Shown here: in pieces, positions 41,603 to 53,297 of the stretch
How the letters are laid out: each line of letters starts with the position of its first letter
Position numbering within the stretch: position 1 is the first letter of the stretch
Assembly (NCBI RefSeq): GCF_046546475.1
Contig: NZ_JBKGXS010000006.1
Coordinates: forward strand, 248,001-312,000
Direction: 5' to 3'
DNA from: Pseudonocardia phyllosphaerae
Lineage (GTDB): Bacteria; Actinomycetota; Actinomycetes; Mycobacteriales; Pseudonocardiaceae
DNA: 64,000 nt
Notes under the pieces: model-generated
Databases searched by the model: none
The model's input: the letters and a program-made list of their open reading frames with translations, nothing else
Told to the model about the DNA's origin: nothing
Program-made: the position numbers and the translations under genes

Positions 41603-42772
41603 TCAGTAGATCCGGTACGACGCCCGGGCGGCGGTGAAGCCGTGCCCGGTGCGCCCGTCCCGGCACTCGACGCCGGCGCGGCGGCTCACGCAGGTGACGT
41701 CGCCGCGGGTCAGCCGCTCGCCGTAGCCGAGCTCGGCGGTCCCGGGGCCGACGGCGGCGCCGCCGCAGGACGCCCGCGCCGACCCGCCGTTGATCACCAG
41801 ACCGGCGTCGGTGCCGTCGCCGACCGGGCAGTCGTCGGTGGGTGGGGTCCAGGTGCGGTTGGTGACGTCGCAGCGGGCACCGCTGCCGTCCAGCCGGCAG
41901 GCGATGTTGCCCGACGGTGTCCGGAACCCCGGCACGGCGCCGAACGCCGCCGGGTCCGCCGCGGTGGTGCCGTCGGCCAGGTCGGTGGGCACCGCCGCGG
42001 CGACGCCCGGGTCGTCCCCGGGGGCCGCGGGCGCGCCGTTCCCGCCGGTCGTGGACGCGGCGACGACCACACCGGTCACCACGGCCAGGGTGGCGGCGAC
42101 GCCGATGCCCGCGGTACGCAGCGACACCGGCGAGCCGGACGGGCGGAGCAGGGCGCCGAGGTCGGTGCCGCGGAGCCGGTGCCCGAGCCCCGCCGCGCGG
42201 TCGCGCAGCCCGTCGGCACGGCTGCGCAGCCCGTCTGCCCGGCCGCGCAGACCCGCGCCGTCTGCCCGGCCGCGCAGCCCCGCGGTCCCTGCGTGCCGCC
42301 CCGCGGACCGTGCGCGGCGGCCCGGACGCGGCAGGCGCCGGCGGGCAGGCGGATCCGGGACGTCGTCGTCGGTGACGGCGGGCCAGGGCAGCGGTGGCGT
42401 GTGCGCGGGCCCCATGCGGTCGCCGAAGCCCGGCTCCCGCGACACCGGTTCGGTCGTGGTCGTAGCGATCGCCCCGGCACCGGGCGTGGCGGTCTCGCCG
42501 GTCGGGGACGGGCCGGTGGCGGGGGAGCGCTGCCACTGCACCGGGAGGTCCAGCATCGCCGGGTTCGCGGACGGCGGCCCGGGTGCGTACGCGGACTCTC
42601 CGGACGCCGGGGCCCCGGGGTGGGTGCGCGGCCCCGGCACCGAGGGCTCGTCGAGCACGCCCGGACCGGCCTGGTCGCGTTCCGCCGGGCGGGTCCCGCC
42701 GGGACCGGTGTGGCCGGTCCCGGCGCGCGGGCGTGGCGACGGGCGGGGGTCGTGGGCGTGGGGAGCGCTCAT
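41603..42772 (-). CDS. Single-pass membrane protein with cysteine-rich secreted domain (DUF6636-like)
   Basis: The 389-aa protein has a long disordered Pro/Gly/Arg-rich N-terminus with internal repeats of GLRGRADGLRSRAD type, a transmembrane segment near residues 223-242 (AGIGVAATLAVVTGVVVAAS), and a C-terminal extracytoplasmic domain. That domain contains six cysteines in the order GNIACRLD, ARCDVTN, DDCPVGDG, ASCGGAAV, VTCVSRR and VECRDGRTGHGF, the DUF6636 pattern. Function unknown. TAACGT lies 9 nt before the ATG. Confidence 0.75.
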   Translation of the reverse strand: MSAPHAHDPRPSPRPRAGTGHTGPGGTRPAERDQAGPGVLDEPSVPGPRTHPGAPASGESAYAPGPPSANPAMLDLPVQWQRSPATGPSPTGETATPGAGAIATTTTEPVSREPGFGDRMGPAHTPPLPWPAVTDDDVPDPPARRRLPRPGRRARSAGRHAGTAGLRGRADGAGLRGRADGLRSRADGLRDRAAGLGHRLRGTDLGALLRPSGSPVSLRTAGIGVAATLAVVTGVVVAASTTGGNGAPAAPGDDPGVAAAVPTDLADGTTAADPAAFGAVPGFRTPSGNIACRLDGSGARCDVTNRTWTPPTDDCPVGDGTDAGLVINGGSARASCGGAAVGPGTAELGYGERLTRGDVTCVSRRAGVECRDGRTGHGFTAARASYRIY

Positions 42773-43049
42773 CGTCGCGGGACGTTAGGTCGACAGAGGA
42801 CCGGGCACAGCCTCCGTTCGGAGCAGTCACGGCGATCGGTCGTTTCCACGCGGTGACCGTCCGTGGTCGCCACGGCCGCCGGTGGCCTGTTCCCGGAGTC
42901 CGTGCGGCGCGGCCCTCGTGCCGGTCGTCGACGCGTGGGGTGCTCCCAGCCCGCGGGACGGCGGGTGGCCGTCGTCGCGCGCCGTGACCTAGCGTCGCCG
43001 CGATCATGCGCGGTCGGCGACGGCCGCGGGCGGAACGGGAGGCGGCAGG

Positions 43050-44429
43050 ATGAGCGCAGGCGGGGCGGCAGCGGGACCGGCGGCGGTGGACTCCGGCAGC
43101 GCGGGCCTGCTCGACGCGCTCCCGCTCTCGGCCTGGCACCGGCGGCTGGTGGTGTTCGTCGGGCTCGGCACGTTCTTCGACCTCTACGAGGTGTTCCTCG
43201 GCGGGGTGCTCGCGCCGATCCTGGCCAAGGAGTGGGCGCTGAGCTCGCTCGGCAAGGCCGCGGTCGTGTCGTCGGGGTTCCTCGGGATGTTCGTCGGGGC
43301 GGTGCTGCTGTCGATCGCCGCCGACCGCTTCGGCCGCCGGAAGATCTTCCTGGTCAACCTGCTGCTGTACTCGGTGTTCTCGCTGGCGGCGGCGTTCGCC
43401 CCGGACCTGGGCTGGTTCGTGGTGCTGCGGTTCCTCGGTGGGCTGGGCCTCGGCGCGGAGCTGGTGCTCGTCGACACCTACCTGGCCGAGTTCCTGCCGC
43501 GCCGCGCCCGCGGCCGCTACACCGCATGGGCCTACACCGTGGGGTTCGTCGGCGTTCCGGTCGCCGCGCTGCTCGGCGGCAAGCTCGTCGCCGCGCAGGA
43601 CATCGCCGGCGTCGAGGGCTGGCGCTGGCTGCTGGTCGCCGGTGCGCTCGGCGCGCTGCTCGTGCTGGTCCTGCGCCGGGTGCTGCCGGAGTCGCCGCGC
43701 TGGCTGGAGCTGATGGGCCGCCCCGACCAGGCGCTCGCCGTCGCCCGCTCGGTCGCGGCGAAGGCAGGCGCCCCGGACACGCCGCCGGTGCCCGTCGAGT
43801 CGAACGGCCCGGTCACCCGCTCCACCGCCGAGGTCGTGCGGACCGCGTTCTCCGGGGTCCACCGCACCCGCACGATCATGCTGGTGATCTTCCAGATCCT
43901 GCAGACGGTCGCCTACTACGGGTTCGGCACGCTCGCCCCGCTGGTGCTGGTCAGCAAGGGCTACGACGTCGTCGAGTCCCTCGGCTACGCCGCACTGAGC
44001 TTCGCCGGCTACCCGCTGGGATCGCTGCTGTCGGTGCCACTGGTCGAACGCGTCGAGCGGAAGTGGCTGATCATCGGCTCGGCCGTCGCGATCGGCGTGC
44101 TCGGGATCGTGTTCGCCGCGGGCGGCACCCCGGTCGTCGTCGTGCTGGCCGGGTTCCTGCTGACGATGGCCAGCAACGTGTTCTCGAACGCGTTCCACAT
44201 CTACCAGGCCGAGATCTTCCCGACGGCGATCCGCTCGACCGCCGGTGGCATCGCCTACGCGATGTCCCGGGCGACGGCGGCGGTGATGCCGTTCGTCGCG
44301 GTGCCGCTGCTCGCCTCGGCCGGTCCGGTCGCGGTGTTCTCCGGCTCCGCGGTGCTGATCGTGCTGCTGTGCCTGGACGTCGGGATCCTCGGGCCGCGGT
44401 CGACCGGGCGGGCGCTGGAGGAGCTGTGA
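43050..44429 (+). CDS. MFS transporter (sugar/aromatic-acid symporter type)
   Basis: The 459-aa protein has twelve membrane segments. FFDLYEVFLGGVLAPILAKE in helix 1, ADRFGRRKIFL (motif A) in loop 2-3, and PRRARGRYTAWAYTVGF after helix 4 are typical of the AAHS/sugar porter groups. The gene starts at ATG 43050 with GGGAGG upstream and is preceded by TAGCGT at 42990-42995, a possible -10 giving a leader of about 45 nt. The stop overlaps the GTG of a small gene. The substrate is not predictable. The 42773-43049 gap has no other gene. Confidence 0.88.
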   Translation: MSAGGAAAGPAAVDSGSAGLLDALPLSAWHRRLVVFVGLGTFFDLYEVFLGGVLAPILAKEWALSSLGKAAVVSSGFLGMFVGAVLLSIAADRFGRRKIFLVNLLLYSVFSLAAAFAPDLGWFVVLRFLGGLGLGAELVLVDTYLAEFLPRRARGRYTAWAYTVGFVGVPVAALLGGKLVAAQDIAGVEGWRWLLVAGALGALLVLVLRRVLPESPRWLELMGRPDQALAVARSVAAKAGAPDTPPVPVESNGPVTRSTAEVVRTAFSGVHRTRTIMLVIFQILQTVAYYGFGTLAPLVLVSKGYDVVESLGYAALSFAGYPLGSLLSVPLVERVERKWLIIGSAVAIGVLGIVFAAGGTPVVVVLAGFLLTMASNVFSNAFHIYQAEIFPTAIRSTAGGIAYAMSRATAAVMPFVAVPLLASAGPVAVFSGSAVLIVLLCLDVGILGPRSTGRALEEL

Positions 44430-44704
44430 GCCAGGGGCTCTACGAGGTCACGGTCAACGCGCTGCTCGACCGCGACCGCCCGCTGACCCCGGCCGAGTGG
44501 GACGCCGCCGCGGCCAGGGTCGGCCCGGCGCGGACCCCGCAGCTGCTCGCCGAGCTCGACGACGCCGGCCTGCTCGGCACCGACCTGCTGCCCGCCGCCG
44601 TCGCCGCGGCCTGGGCGGAGTCCCCGCAGCGGCTCCCGGCCGACCGGTGGGCCGAGCTGTTCGACGACGCGGGCCTCGAGCGGCCGGCCGCGCCGGGCCA
44701 CTGA
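44426..44704 (+). CDS. Small protein coupled to MFS transporter, 92 aa
   Basis: GTG 44426 overlaps the transporter stop (GTGA), so this 92-aa frame is probably translated after the transporter. It begins MSQGLYEVTVNALLDRDRPL and contains TPAEWDAAAARVGPARTPQL. The product is acidic, Ala/Leu-rich and helical, with no membrane segment or cysteine. I do not recognise a family. Tight coupling suggests a regulatory or partner role for the transporter. Confidence 0.6.
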   Translation: MSQGLYEVTVNALLDRDRPLTPAEWDAAAARVGPARTPQLLAELDDAGLLGTDLLPAAVAAAWAESPQRLPADRWAELFDDAGLERPAAPGH

Positions 44705-44773
44705 CCGGACCTGGTCGGTCTGATCGGGGCCGCTCGTATCGGGGCCGCCGGGATCCCGCCCGCTCGGGCCGGA

Positions 44774-44791
44774 CCGGTCCGCTCGGACCGG
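44774..44791. terminator. Palindromic hairpin between convergent genes
   Basis: CCGGTCCG (44774-44781) and CGGACCGG (44784-44791) form a near-continuous palindrome in the gap between the small coupled gene and the MHS-type transporter gene. A shared terminator is plausible. Confidence 0.5.
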
Positions 44792-44796
44792 GACGC

Positions 44797-46122
44797 TCAG
44801 ACCGGGGCGGGCGCGGGCTCCGCGGCGACGTCGCGGTCCAGCGACGTCCGCGGCCCCACGGTGATCGCCACCAGCGCGACCAGCGACACCACCGACAGGT
44901 AGGCGCCGACGGTCAGCGACGAGCCGGTCACCGAGAACAGCAGGGTCGCCATGAACGGCGCCGGCGCCGAGGCGATGATGCCGCTGACCTGGTACGCGAG
45001 CCCGGCACCGGTGTAGCGGACCCCGGCCGGGAACAGGCCCGGGATGTAGCTGGTGACCACGGCGCTGGAGAACGCGTGCCCGATCGGCAGCGCCAGCATC
45101 GTCGCCAGCAGGATGCCCCACGGTGTGCCCGTCTCGAACGCGGCGAACATCGGGACACCGACGACGATCCCCAGCACCGCGCCGAGCTGCAGCAGCCGGC
45201 GCCGCCCGATCCGGTCGGCGAGCAGAGCGACGCACGGCATCACCGCGACGTCCACGATCGCCGCAGCCATGATCGCGAGCAGCACGGTGGAGCGCGGGAA
45301 GCCGAACGTCTGCGGGCCGAGAGAGAGCATGTAGACCGTCGCGAGGTAGTAGACGGTGTTGCCACCGACGACCGACAGCGCGCCGATCAGCACGGCCTTC
45401 TTGTTGTCGCGCAGCACGTCCAGCAGCGGTGGCGGGGCCGGCTCGGGTGCGGCGGCCTGCTCGGCGTGCGCGCGGGCGAGCTCGGGGGACTCCTCGATCC
45501 GCAGCCGGATCCAGAGCCCGACGCCGATCAGCAGCGCCGAGGCGAGGAACGGGATCCGCCAGCCCCACGCGTCGAACTGCTCGTCGGGCAGCAGCCCGGC
45601 CAGCGCGAACGCACCGGTCGCCAGGACCGTCCCGGCGGGCACCCCGGCCTGCGCCCAGCTCGCGTAGAACGCGCGCCGGCCCTCCGGCGCGTGCTCCAGC
45701 GCCATCAGGGAGGCACCACCCCACTCGCCGCCGACGGCGATGCCCTGCAACAGCCGCAGCGTGACCAGCAGGACCGGCGCCGCGACCCCGATCGTCCCGA
45801 AGCCGGGCAGCAGCCCGACCGCGACGGTCGCCGCGCCCATACCGACCAGCGAGAACACCAGCATCTTCTTGCGGGACAGCCGGTCGCCGTAGTGCCCGAA
45901 CACCAGACTGCCGAGCGGGCGGGCGACGAAGGCGACCGAGAACGTCGCGAACGCGGCCAGCGTCCCGGCCGCCGGGCTCAGCGACGGGAAGAACTGCCGG
46001 TTGAGCACCAGGACGGCGGCGGTGCCGAAGAGGAAGTAGTCGTACCACTCGACGGTCGTGCCCAGGAAGCTCGCGAGGGCGACCCGCCCCGGGCTCCGGT
46101 CCGTGCTGCCGCTGCCGCCCAT
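44797..46122 (-). CDS. MHS family (metabolite:H+ symporter) MFS transporter
   Basis: The 441-aa protein starts with SFLGTTVEWYDYFLFGTAAV, the MHS hallmark, and has twelve membrane segments. GHYGDRLSRKKMLV (motif A), LQGIAVGGEWGGASLMALEH and ADRIGRRRLL are present. Members bring in metabolites such as shikimate, citrate or compatible solutes with protons. ATG 46122 has GGACGGAG upstream. Its promoter is probably the TTGAGC/TACGTT pair upstream. Substrate unknown. Confidence 0.88.
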   Translation of the reverse strand: MGGSGSTDRSPGRVALASFLGTTVEWYDYFLFGTAAVLVLNRQFFPSLSPAAGTLAAFATFSVAFVARPLGSLVFGHYGDRLSRKKMLVFSLVGMGAATVAVGLLPGFGTIGVAAPVLLVTLRLLQGIAVGGEWGGASLMALEHAPEGRRAFYASWAQAGVPAGTVLATGAFALAGLLPDEQFDAWGWRIPFLASALLIGVGLWIRLRIEESPELARAHAEQAAAPEPAPPPLLDVLRDNKKAVLIGALSVVGGNTVYYLATVYMLSLGPQTFGFPRSTVLLAIMAAAIVDVAVMPCVALLADRIGRRRLLQLGAVLGIVVGVPMFAAFETGTPWGILLATMLALPIGHAFSSAVVTSYIPGLFPAGVRYTGAGLAYQVSGIIASAPAPFMATLLFSVTGSSLTVGAYLSVVSLVALVAITVGPRTSLDRDVAAEPAPAPV

Positions 46123-46173
46123 CGGGCTCCGTCCCCGGGCGCCGTCCGCCCGCGCATCTGGTGTGGGAGCCGG

Positions 46174-46203
46174 AACGTAGGCAGCGGGGGAGCGGGCGCT
46201 CAA
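46174..46203 (-). promoter_or_regulatory. Probable promoter for the MHS transporter
   Basis: On the minus strand TTGAGC (46198-46203) and TACGTT (46174-46179) are separated by 18 bp. This gives a leader of about 45 nt that contains the gene's ribosome site. Confidence 0.5.
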
Positions 46204-46365
46204 GGGCTCGGGGCGGGCCGTTACACGCTGGACTCGTGGTGTCCCACGAGGCGGGAGAGCGTGCACGGGACCGTGATCGGGACGGCATGTTGGCATCGGC
46301 GACGCTTTGCACCCGCGAACCGAGCGGAGCATCCTGAGGCAGACAGGCATCGACTGGAGGACGTC

Positions 46366-46584
46366 GTGAGCGGATATGTCGTCGTCGTCGAGCGCGACGA
46401 GGCCGGTGGGTTCAGCTCGTGGAGCCCCGATCTCCCCGGCTGCGTCGCCGCGGCGAGCGACTACGACGAGTGCCTGCGGTTGATGACCGAGGCGATCTCG
46501 ATGCACGTCGAGGGGCTGCGTGCCGACGGCGACCCCGTCCCGCCGGCCACGGCGATGGCTGCGGTGATCGTCCCCGCCGCCTGA
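46366..46584 (+). CDS. HicB-like antitoxin-family protein, orphan
   Basis: The 72-aa protein reads VVVERDEAGGFSSWSPDLPG followed by CVAAASDYDECLRLMTEAIS, the partial RNase-H fold of HicB/UPF0150 proteins. It lacks the C-terminal DNA-binding helix-turn-helix of full HicB. No HicA toxin gene is adjacent on either side, so it is either an orphan antitoxin-like protein or a free-standing regulator. GTG 46366 is preceded by TGGAGG at good spacing. Confidence 0.78.
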   Translation: MSGYVVVVERDEAGGFSSWSPDLPGCVAAASDYDECLRLMTEAISMHVEGLRADGDPVPPATAMAAVIVPAA

Positions 46585-46594
46585 GCGGCGACCG

Positions 46595-47065
46595 TCACGG
46601 ATGGGCCGACGTGCCCTTCAGCACCTTGTCGACGGCGTTGCGCGGTCCGTGCACCGCGAGTCCGACCAGATCCAGATCTGCACCCCGCTCCGCGGCGACG
46701 ACGGCCCGGTTGTCGTGGTCGTTGCCGGTCCGGAACATCGCCGAGGTGAACACCGACACGGGGAGCCCGCGGTCGGCGGCCCGGGCCCGGCAGGCGGCCA
46801 GGGCGCCCGCGTCGCCGGCCCGGACCAGCACCGGCAGGCCGAACGTCGCGAGGTAGGTGGTGCCGTCGGCGTCGGCGTAGGGCTCGCCGATCAGCTCCGG
46901 GACACCCGCGGCGACACCGGCGGCCAGGAACGCGGTCACGTTGGCGACCTGCCAGCCGTGCAGGTCGTCGCGCAGCACGATCGCGATCTTCGTGGCGGGC
47001 CGGGCGGAGATCGTGACGTGCTGGTCGGTGTCGGTGTCGGTGTCGGTGTCGCTGGAGGTGGTCAT
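46595..47065 (-). CDS. DUF2000 family protein
   Basis: The 156-aa protein starts with a short SDTDTDTDTD run encoded by 6-bp repeats, then TKIAIVLRDDLHGWQVANVT and MFRTGNDHDNRAVVAAERGA, DLDLVGLAVHGPRNAVDKVL, as in DUF2000 proteins, which are related to peptidyl-tRNA hydrolase II in fold. No activity is established for the family. It is divergent from an AraC-type regulator, a common pairing, so it is probably that regulator's target. Confidence 0.8.
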   Translation of the reverse strand: MTTSSDTDTDTDTDQHVTISARPATKIAIVLRDDLHGWQVANVTAFLAAGVAAGVPELIGEPYADADGTTYLATFGLPVLVRAGDAGALAACRARAADRGLPVSVFTSAMFRTGNDHDNRAVVAAERGADLDLVGLAVHGPRNAVDKVLKGTSAHP

Positions 47066-47115
47066 GCCCGTCGATCCTGACGGCGCGGCCCGACCCGGTC
47101 TTGTACGTTCCTCAC

Positions 47116-47931
47116 ATGTCCGCCGAGGCGGTCCGGGCCTGGCGGCCGGCGCACGTGCCGGGCGTCTCCGAGGTGCTGCACGCCCGCTTCGTCACACACC
47201 GCTACCCGATGCACGCGCACTCGACGTGGACGGTGCTCATCGTCGACGAGGGCGCGGTCCGCTACGACCTCGACCGCCGGGCGCACGGGACCGAGGAGGC
47301 CCCGGTGACGCTCCTGCCGCCTGGTGTTGCGCACGACGGACGGGCGGCCGCCGGGACCGGGTTCCGCAAGCGGGTCCTGTACCTGGATCCGCACGTCCTG
47401 GGGGTCGGTGAGCCGGGCCGCGACGGCGTGGGGCCGGCCGTGGACCGCCCCGGCGTCGCGGACCCGGTGCTGCGACGCCGTCTGGAGCAGCTCCACCGGG
47501 TGCTGACGACCGACGGCGAGGATCTGCACGCGGAGAGCCGCCTGGCGCTGGTCGGGGAACGGCTGGCCCGGCACCTGGATCCCGCCCGGGAGACCGTGCC
47601 GGTCGCCGACGGCCCCGCGGAGCGGCTCCGCGACCTGCTCGACTCGCGGGTCGTCGAAGGACTCACCCTCGACGAGGCGGGACGCCTGCTGCACACCCAC
47701 CCGGGCCACCTGGTCCGGGCGTTCTCCCGGCGGTTCGGCCTGCCACCGCACCGCTACCTCGACGGTCGCCGTGTCGAACGCGCCAGGGCACTGCTGCTGG
47801 ACGGCCTGCCGCCGGCGCAGGCCGCGGCCGCCGCAGGGTTCCACGACCAGTCCCACCTGAACCGGCGCTTCGTCCGGCTGACCGGCGTCACACCCGGCCG
47901 CTACCGGCGAGCGACGGTTCGGCCGGGCTGA
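47116..47931 (+). CDS. AraC family transcriptional regulator
   Basis: The 271-aa protein has an N-terminal cupin-like sensing domain (residues 1-125; HARFVTHRYPMHAHSTWTVL) and a C-terminal pair of helix-turn-helix motifs (LTLDEAGRLLHTHPGHLVRA, then AAAAGFHDQSHLNRRFVRLT followed by GVTPGRYR). TACGTT at 47104-47109 ends 6 nt before ATG 47116 without a ribosome site, so a leaderless mRNA is likely; TTG 47101 is an in-frame alternative. It probably controls the divergent DUF2000 gene. Confidence 0.88.
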   Translation: MSAEAVRAWRPAHVPGVSEVLHARFVTHRYPMHAHSTWTVLIVDEGAVRYDLDRRAHGTEEAPVTLLPPGVAHDGRAAAGTGFRKRVLYLDPHVLGVGEPGRDGVGPAVDRPGVADPVLRRRLEQLHRVLTTDGEDLHAESRLALVGERLARHLDPARETVPVADGPAERLRDLLDSRVVEGLTLDEAGRLLHTHPGHLVRAFSRRFGLPPHRYLDGRRVERARALLLDGLPPAQAAAAAGFHDQSHLNRRFVRLTGVTPGRYRRATVRPG

Positions 47932-47947
47932 CGCCGGACGAGCCCGG

Positions 47948-48622
47948 CTACCAGCCGCGCTCCTTCCACTCCTGCAGGTGCGGCCGCTGCTCGCCGAGAG
48001 TCGAGTCGTCGCCGTGGCCCGGGTAGAACCAGGTGTCGTCGGGCAGCCGGTCGAACACCCGCTCCTCGAGATCCGCCAGCAGCTGCGCGTTCTCCTCCGG
48101 CGTCCCGGTCTTGCCGGGGCCGCCGGGGAACAGGCTGTCTCCGGTGAACAGGTGCGGCCGGTCCTCGCCGCGGTAGAGCAGCGCGATCGAGCCCGGGGTG
48201 TGCCCGCGCAGGTGGATCACCTCCAGCTCGACGTCGCCGAACTCGATGGTGTCGCCCTGGTCGACGAACTCGTCCATCGGTGCAGGCAGCTCCGGTGCGT
48301 CGTCCGGGTGCGCGATCAGCCTCGGCTCGAACATCCCCGCGACGGCGCCGAGCGCCTGCCAGTGGTCGGGGTGCCGGTGCGTGGTGACCAGGTGCCGCAG
48401 GTCGGGGCGCTCGTCGGTCGCGCCGATGAGGTCGGCCAGGCGGGCCGGGTCGGCCGCGGCGTCGACGAGCAGCGCCTCACCCGTGGACTTGCAGACGAGC
48501 AGGTAGGCGTTGTTGTCCATCTCGCCGACCGACAGCTTGCTGATGCTGATCCTGTCGAGGTCGCGGCGGAGCGCCGCACCGCCCGGCTCGACGTGACCGG
48601 TGTAGTTATCGAGGACGTCCAC
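47948..48622 (-). CDS. MBL-fold metallo-hydrolase (glyoxalase II-like)
   Basis: The 224-aa protein has the metallo-beta-lactamase motifs: THRHPDHWQAL (HxHxDH), RGHTPGS (His), TGDSLFPGG (Asp) and YPGHGDDSTL (His). N-terminal MDNNAYLLVCKSTGEALLVD is typical. It may act as a hydroxyacylglutathione hydrolase-like enzyme on a mycothiol ester. GTG 48622 has TACCCT 6 nt upstream on this strand. M. tuberculosis has the same gene (Rv1637c) divergent from uvrA. Confidence 0.88.
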   Translation of the reverse strand: MDVLDNYTGHVEPGGAALRRDLDRISISKLSVGEMDNNAYLLVCKSTGEALLVDAAADPARLADLIGATDERPDLRHLVTTHRHPDHWQALGAVAGMFEPRLIAHPDDAPELPAPMDEFVDQGDTIEFGDVELEVIHLRGHTPGSIALLYRGEDRPHLFTGDSLFPGGPGKTGTPEENAQLLADLEERVFDRLPDDTWFYPGHGDDSTLGEQRPHLQEWKERGW

Positions 48623-48701
48623 GGCGCGAGGGTAGCGGCCCGCACCGACACCCGCGGTGGGGTGAACCCGCCGGTCGTACGGGGGTACCCCGCAGTCATG
48701 A

Positions 48702-48724
48702 TCGAACATGCGTGCGAGTAGTCT
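48702..48724 (+). promoter_or_regulatory. LexA (SOS) box and -10 element of uvrA
   Basis: TCGAACATGCGTGCGA at 48702-48717 matches the actinobacterial LexA operator TCGAAC-N4-GTTCGA with one mismatch. TAGTCT at 48719-48724 directly follows and can serve as the -10, so bound LexA would block the promoter. uvrA would then be SOS-induced, as in mycobacteria. The leader to the uvrA start is about 265 nt; the 48623-48997 gap has no gene. Confidence 0.75.
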
Positions 48725-48997
48725 CGGGGTCGGTGCCGACCGTCGCGTACGGCCGTGCACCCACCGACCCGACCGCCCGCGCTCCCCGGCTCGGCGCATT
48801 CGTGTCGGTGGTCGCACCTAGCATCGGTTTCCGGACGCGACGACCACGGGAATCCCGCACGGGAGCCCGCGGCGGTGCGCCCCGCACGCACGGCCCGCGA
48901 ATGCTCTCCGGGATCGTTCCCCGGGAATGTTCCGGGTCCCGCGGGCGTCCCAGCCGGGTCCGTCCGGACACCACGCCACCCCCAGGAGGCCTGCACC

Positions 48998-52039
<3,042 letters not shown>

Positions 52040-52071
52040 GCGGAGCTCGGCAGGCCCGGGGTTCCGGCACC

Positions 52072-52101
52072 CCGGTGGCGCACCGCCCGGTGCGCCACCG
52101 G
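52072..52101. terminator. Bidirectional terminator between uvrA and the GT2 gene
   Basis: A perfect 14-bp stem (52072-52085 with 52088-52101) with only two unpaired loop bases lies in the 88-nt convergent gap. Confidence 0.8.
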
Positions 52102-52127
52102 TCCGGAGTGGGTCGCCGCCGGGGCGG

Positions 52128-53000
52128 TCAGGCCGAGGCGTCCGCGGGGCGGCGCAGGGTGCCGTAGACGAACAGGCCGTACCGGCGCGCCAGGGCGGCG
52201 TAGCTGCCGACCGTCCCGATGGCGCGGTCCCGCTTGCGGATCGACGCGTACGGGCTGGCCACCAGCCGGCGGGTGAACTCCCGCTGGGTGGCGAACTGCT
52301 CCTTGCTCGTGGCCGCGGACGCCGACCCGGGGTGGATGCGGAACCCGGCGGCGGTGCGCCGGTCACCGTGCAGGTTCCCGTGACGCAGCAGCCGGACCCA
52401 CAGGTCCAGGTCCATCGTGAACAGCAGCTCGGGGTCGAGGCCGCCGATCGCGTCGAAGTCGGCGCGGCGGAACATCGCCGCGGCGGGCGGGCCGATCGGG
52501 TTGCCGCCGTGCCGGACCACGGTGCGCAGGACGTCGTTCGCGTCGCAGGTCCCGAGGATCGAGCGCGGCAGGTGCCGTCCGGCGAACAGGACACGGTCGG
52601 TGTCGTCGACCATGTCGGTCCGGCCCACGGCCAGCGCGAGGTGCGGGTCGGCCCGCAGCCGCTCGACCTGCTCGGCCAGCGATCCGGGGGCGACGACGTC
52701 GTCCGCGCACACGATCTTGACGAACTCCCCGCGGGCGAGCTCGATCGTCCGGGTCCAGTTCTCCGCCATCGGCACGGTCTCGGTCGCCCGCTCCAGCCGG
52801 ATCCGGGGGTCGTCGAAGGATGCGACCACGTCGGCCGAGCCGTCGGTGGAGGCGTTGTCCCGCACGACGACCTCCATGCCGCCGTCGGGTGTCCTGACCT
52901 CCTGCTCGAGCACGCTGTGCAGCGTCCGCTCGAGATGCTCGGCGCCCTGGTACACGGGGATGCACACGGAGAGCACCGGAGTGTCGTGCTGGGTGAGCAC
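52128..53000 (-). CDS. Family 2 glycosyltransferase
   Basis: The 290-aa GT-A enzyme begins VLSVCIPVYQGAEHLERTLH, then has VVVRDNASTDGSADVV (first acidic motif), FVKIVCADDVVAPGSLAEQV with the DxD-like CADD, and LDPELLFTMDLDLWVRLLRH. It transfers a sugar from an NDP donor; no membrane segment is seen. GTG 53000 follows AGAGGAG by five bases, which fixes the start; longer upstream frames are low complexity. Acceptor unknown. The gene is a monocistronic island between uvrA and infC. Confidence 0.87.
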   Translation of the reverse strand: MLTQHDTPVLSVCIPVYQGAEHLERTLHSVLEQEVRTPDGGMEVVVRDNASTDGSADVVASFDDPRIRLERATETVPMAENWTRTIELARGEFVKIVCADDVVAPGSLAEQVERLRADPHLALAVGRTDMVDDTDRVLFAGRHLPRSILGTCDANDVLRTVVRHGGNPIGPPAAAMFRRADFDAIGGLDPELLFTMDLDLWVRLLRHGNLHGDRRTAAGFRIHPGSASAATSKEQFATQREFTRRLVASPYASIRKRDRAIGTVGSYAALARRYGLFVYGTLRRPADASA

Positions 53001-53297
53001 GGGGGCTCCTCTTCGTACGGTCGGACCGCGGCCCTGTCGGGCGCGGTGGGGTGCGGGCGGATGTCGTTCTGACGGCTCTGCCACCGGAGCGAACCGCGTG
53101 CGGTTGCCTGCGTGCCAGGATCGACACGCCGAACGGTCGGTACGATGCGGCAAAAGCGCCGATTCGGGACACGGTGGTGCACAACCGGCCGTGCGGCGCG
53201 ATGATCGGAGCCCTCCGGTGCCTCGGCGCGACCGCGTCCCGGCGGGCCCGGACGGGAACCCCGGGGTGACCCCCTGCGGACGCCGGGGCGGTCCTGC

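Noticed and set aside
53051..53269. 72-codon frame between the GT2 gene and infC
   Set aside because: No ribosome site, no family pattern, atypical cysteine-rich composition; it lies in the divergent promoter region.
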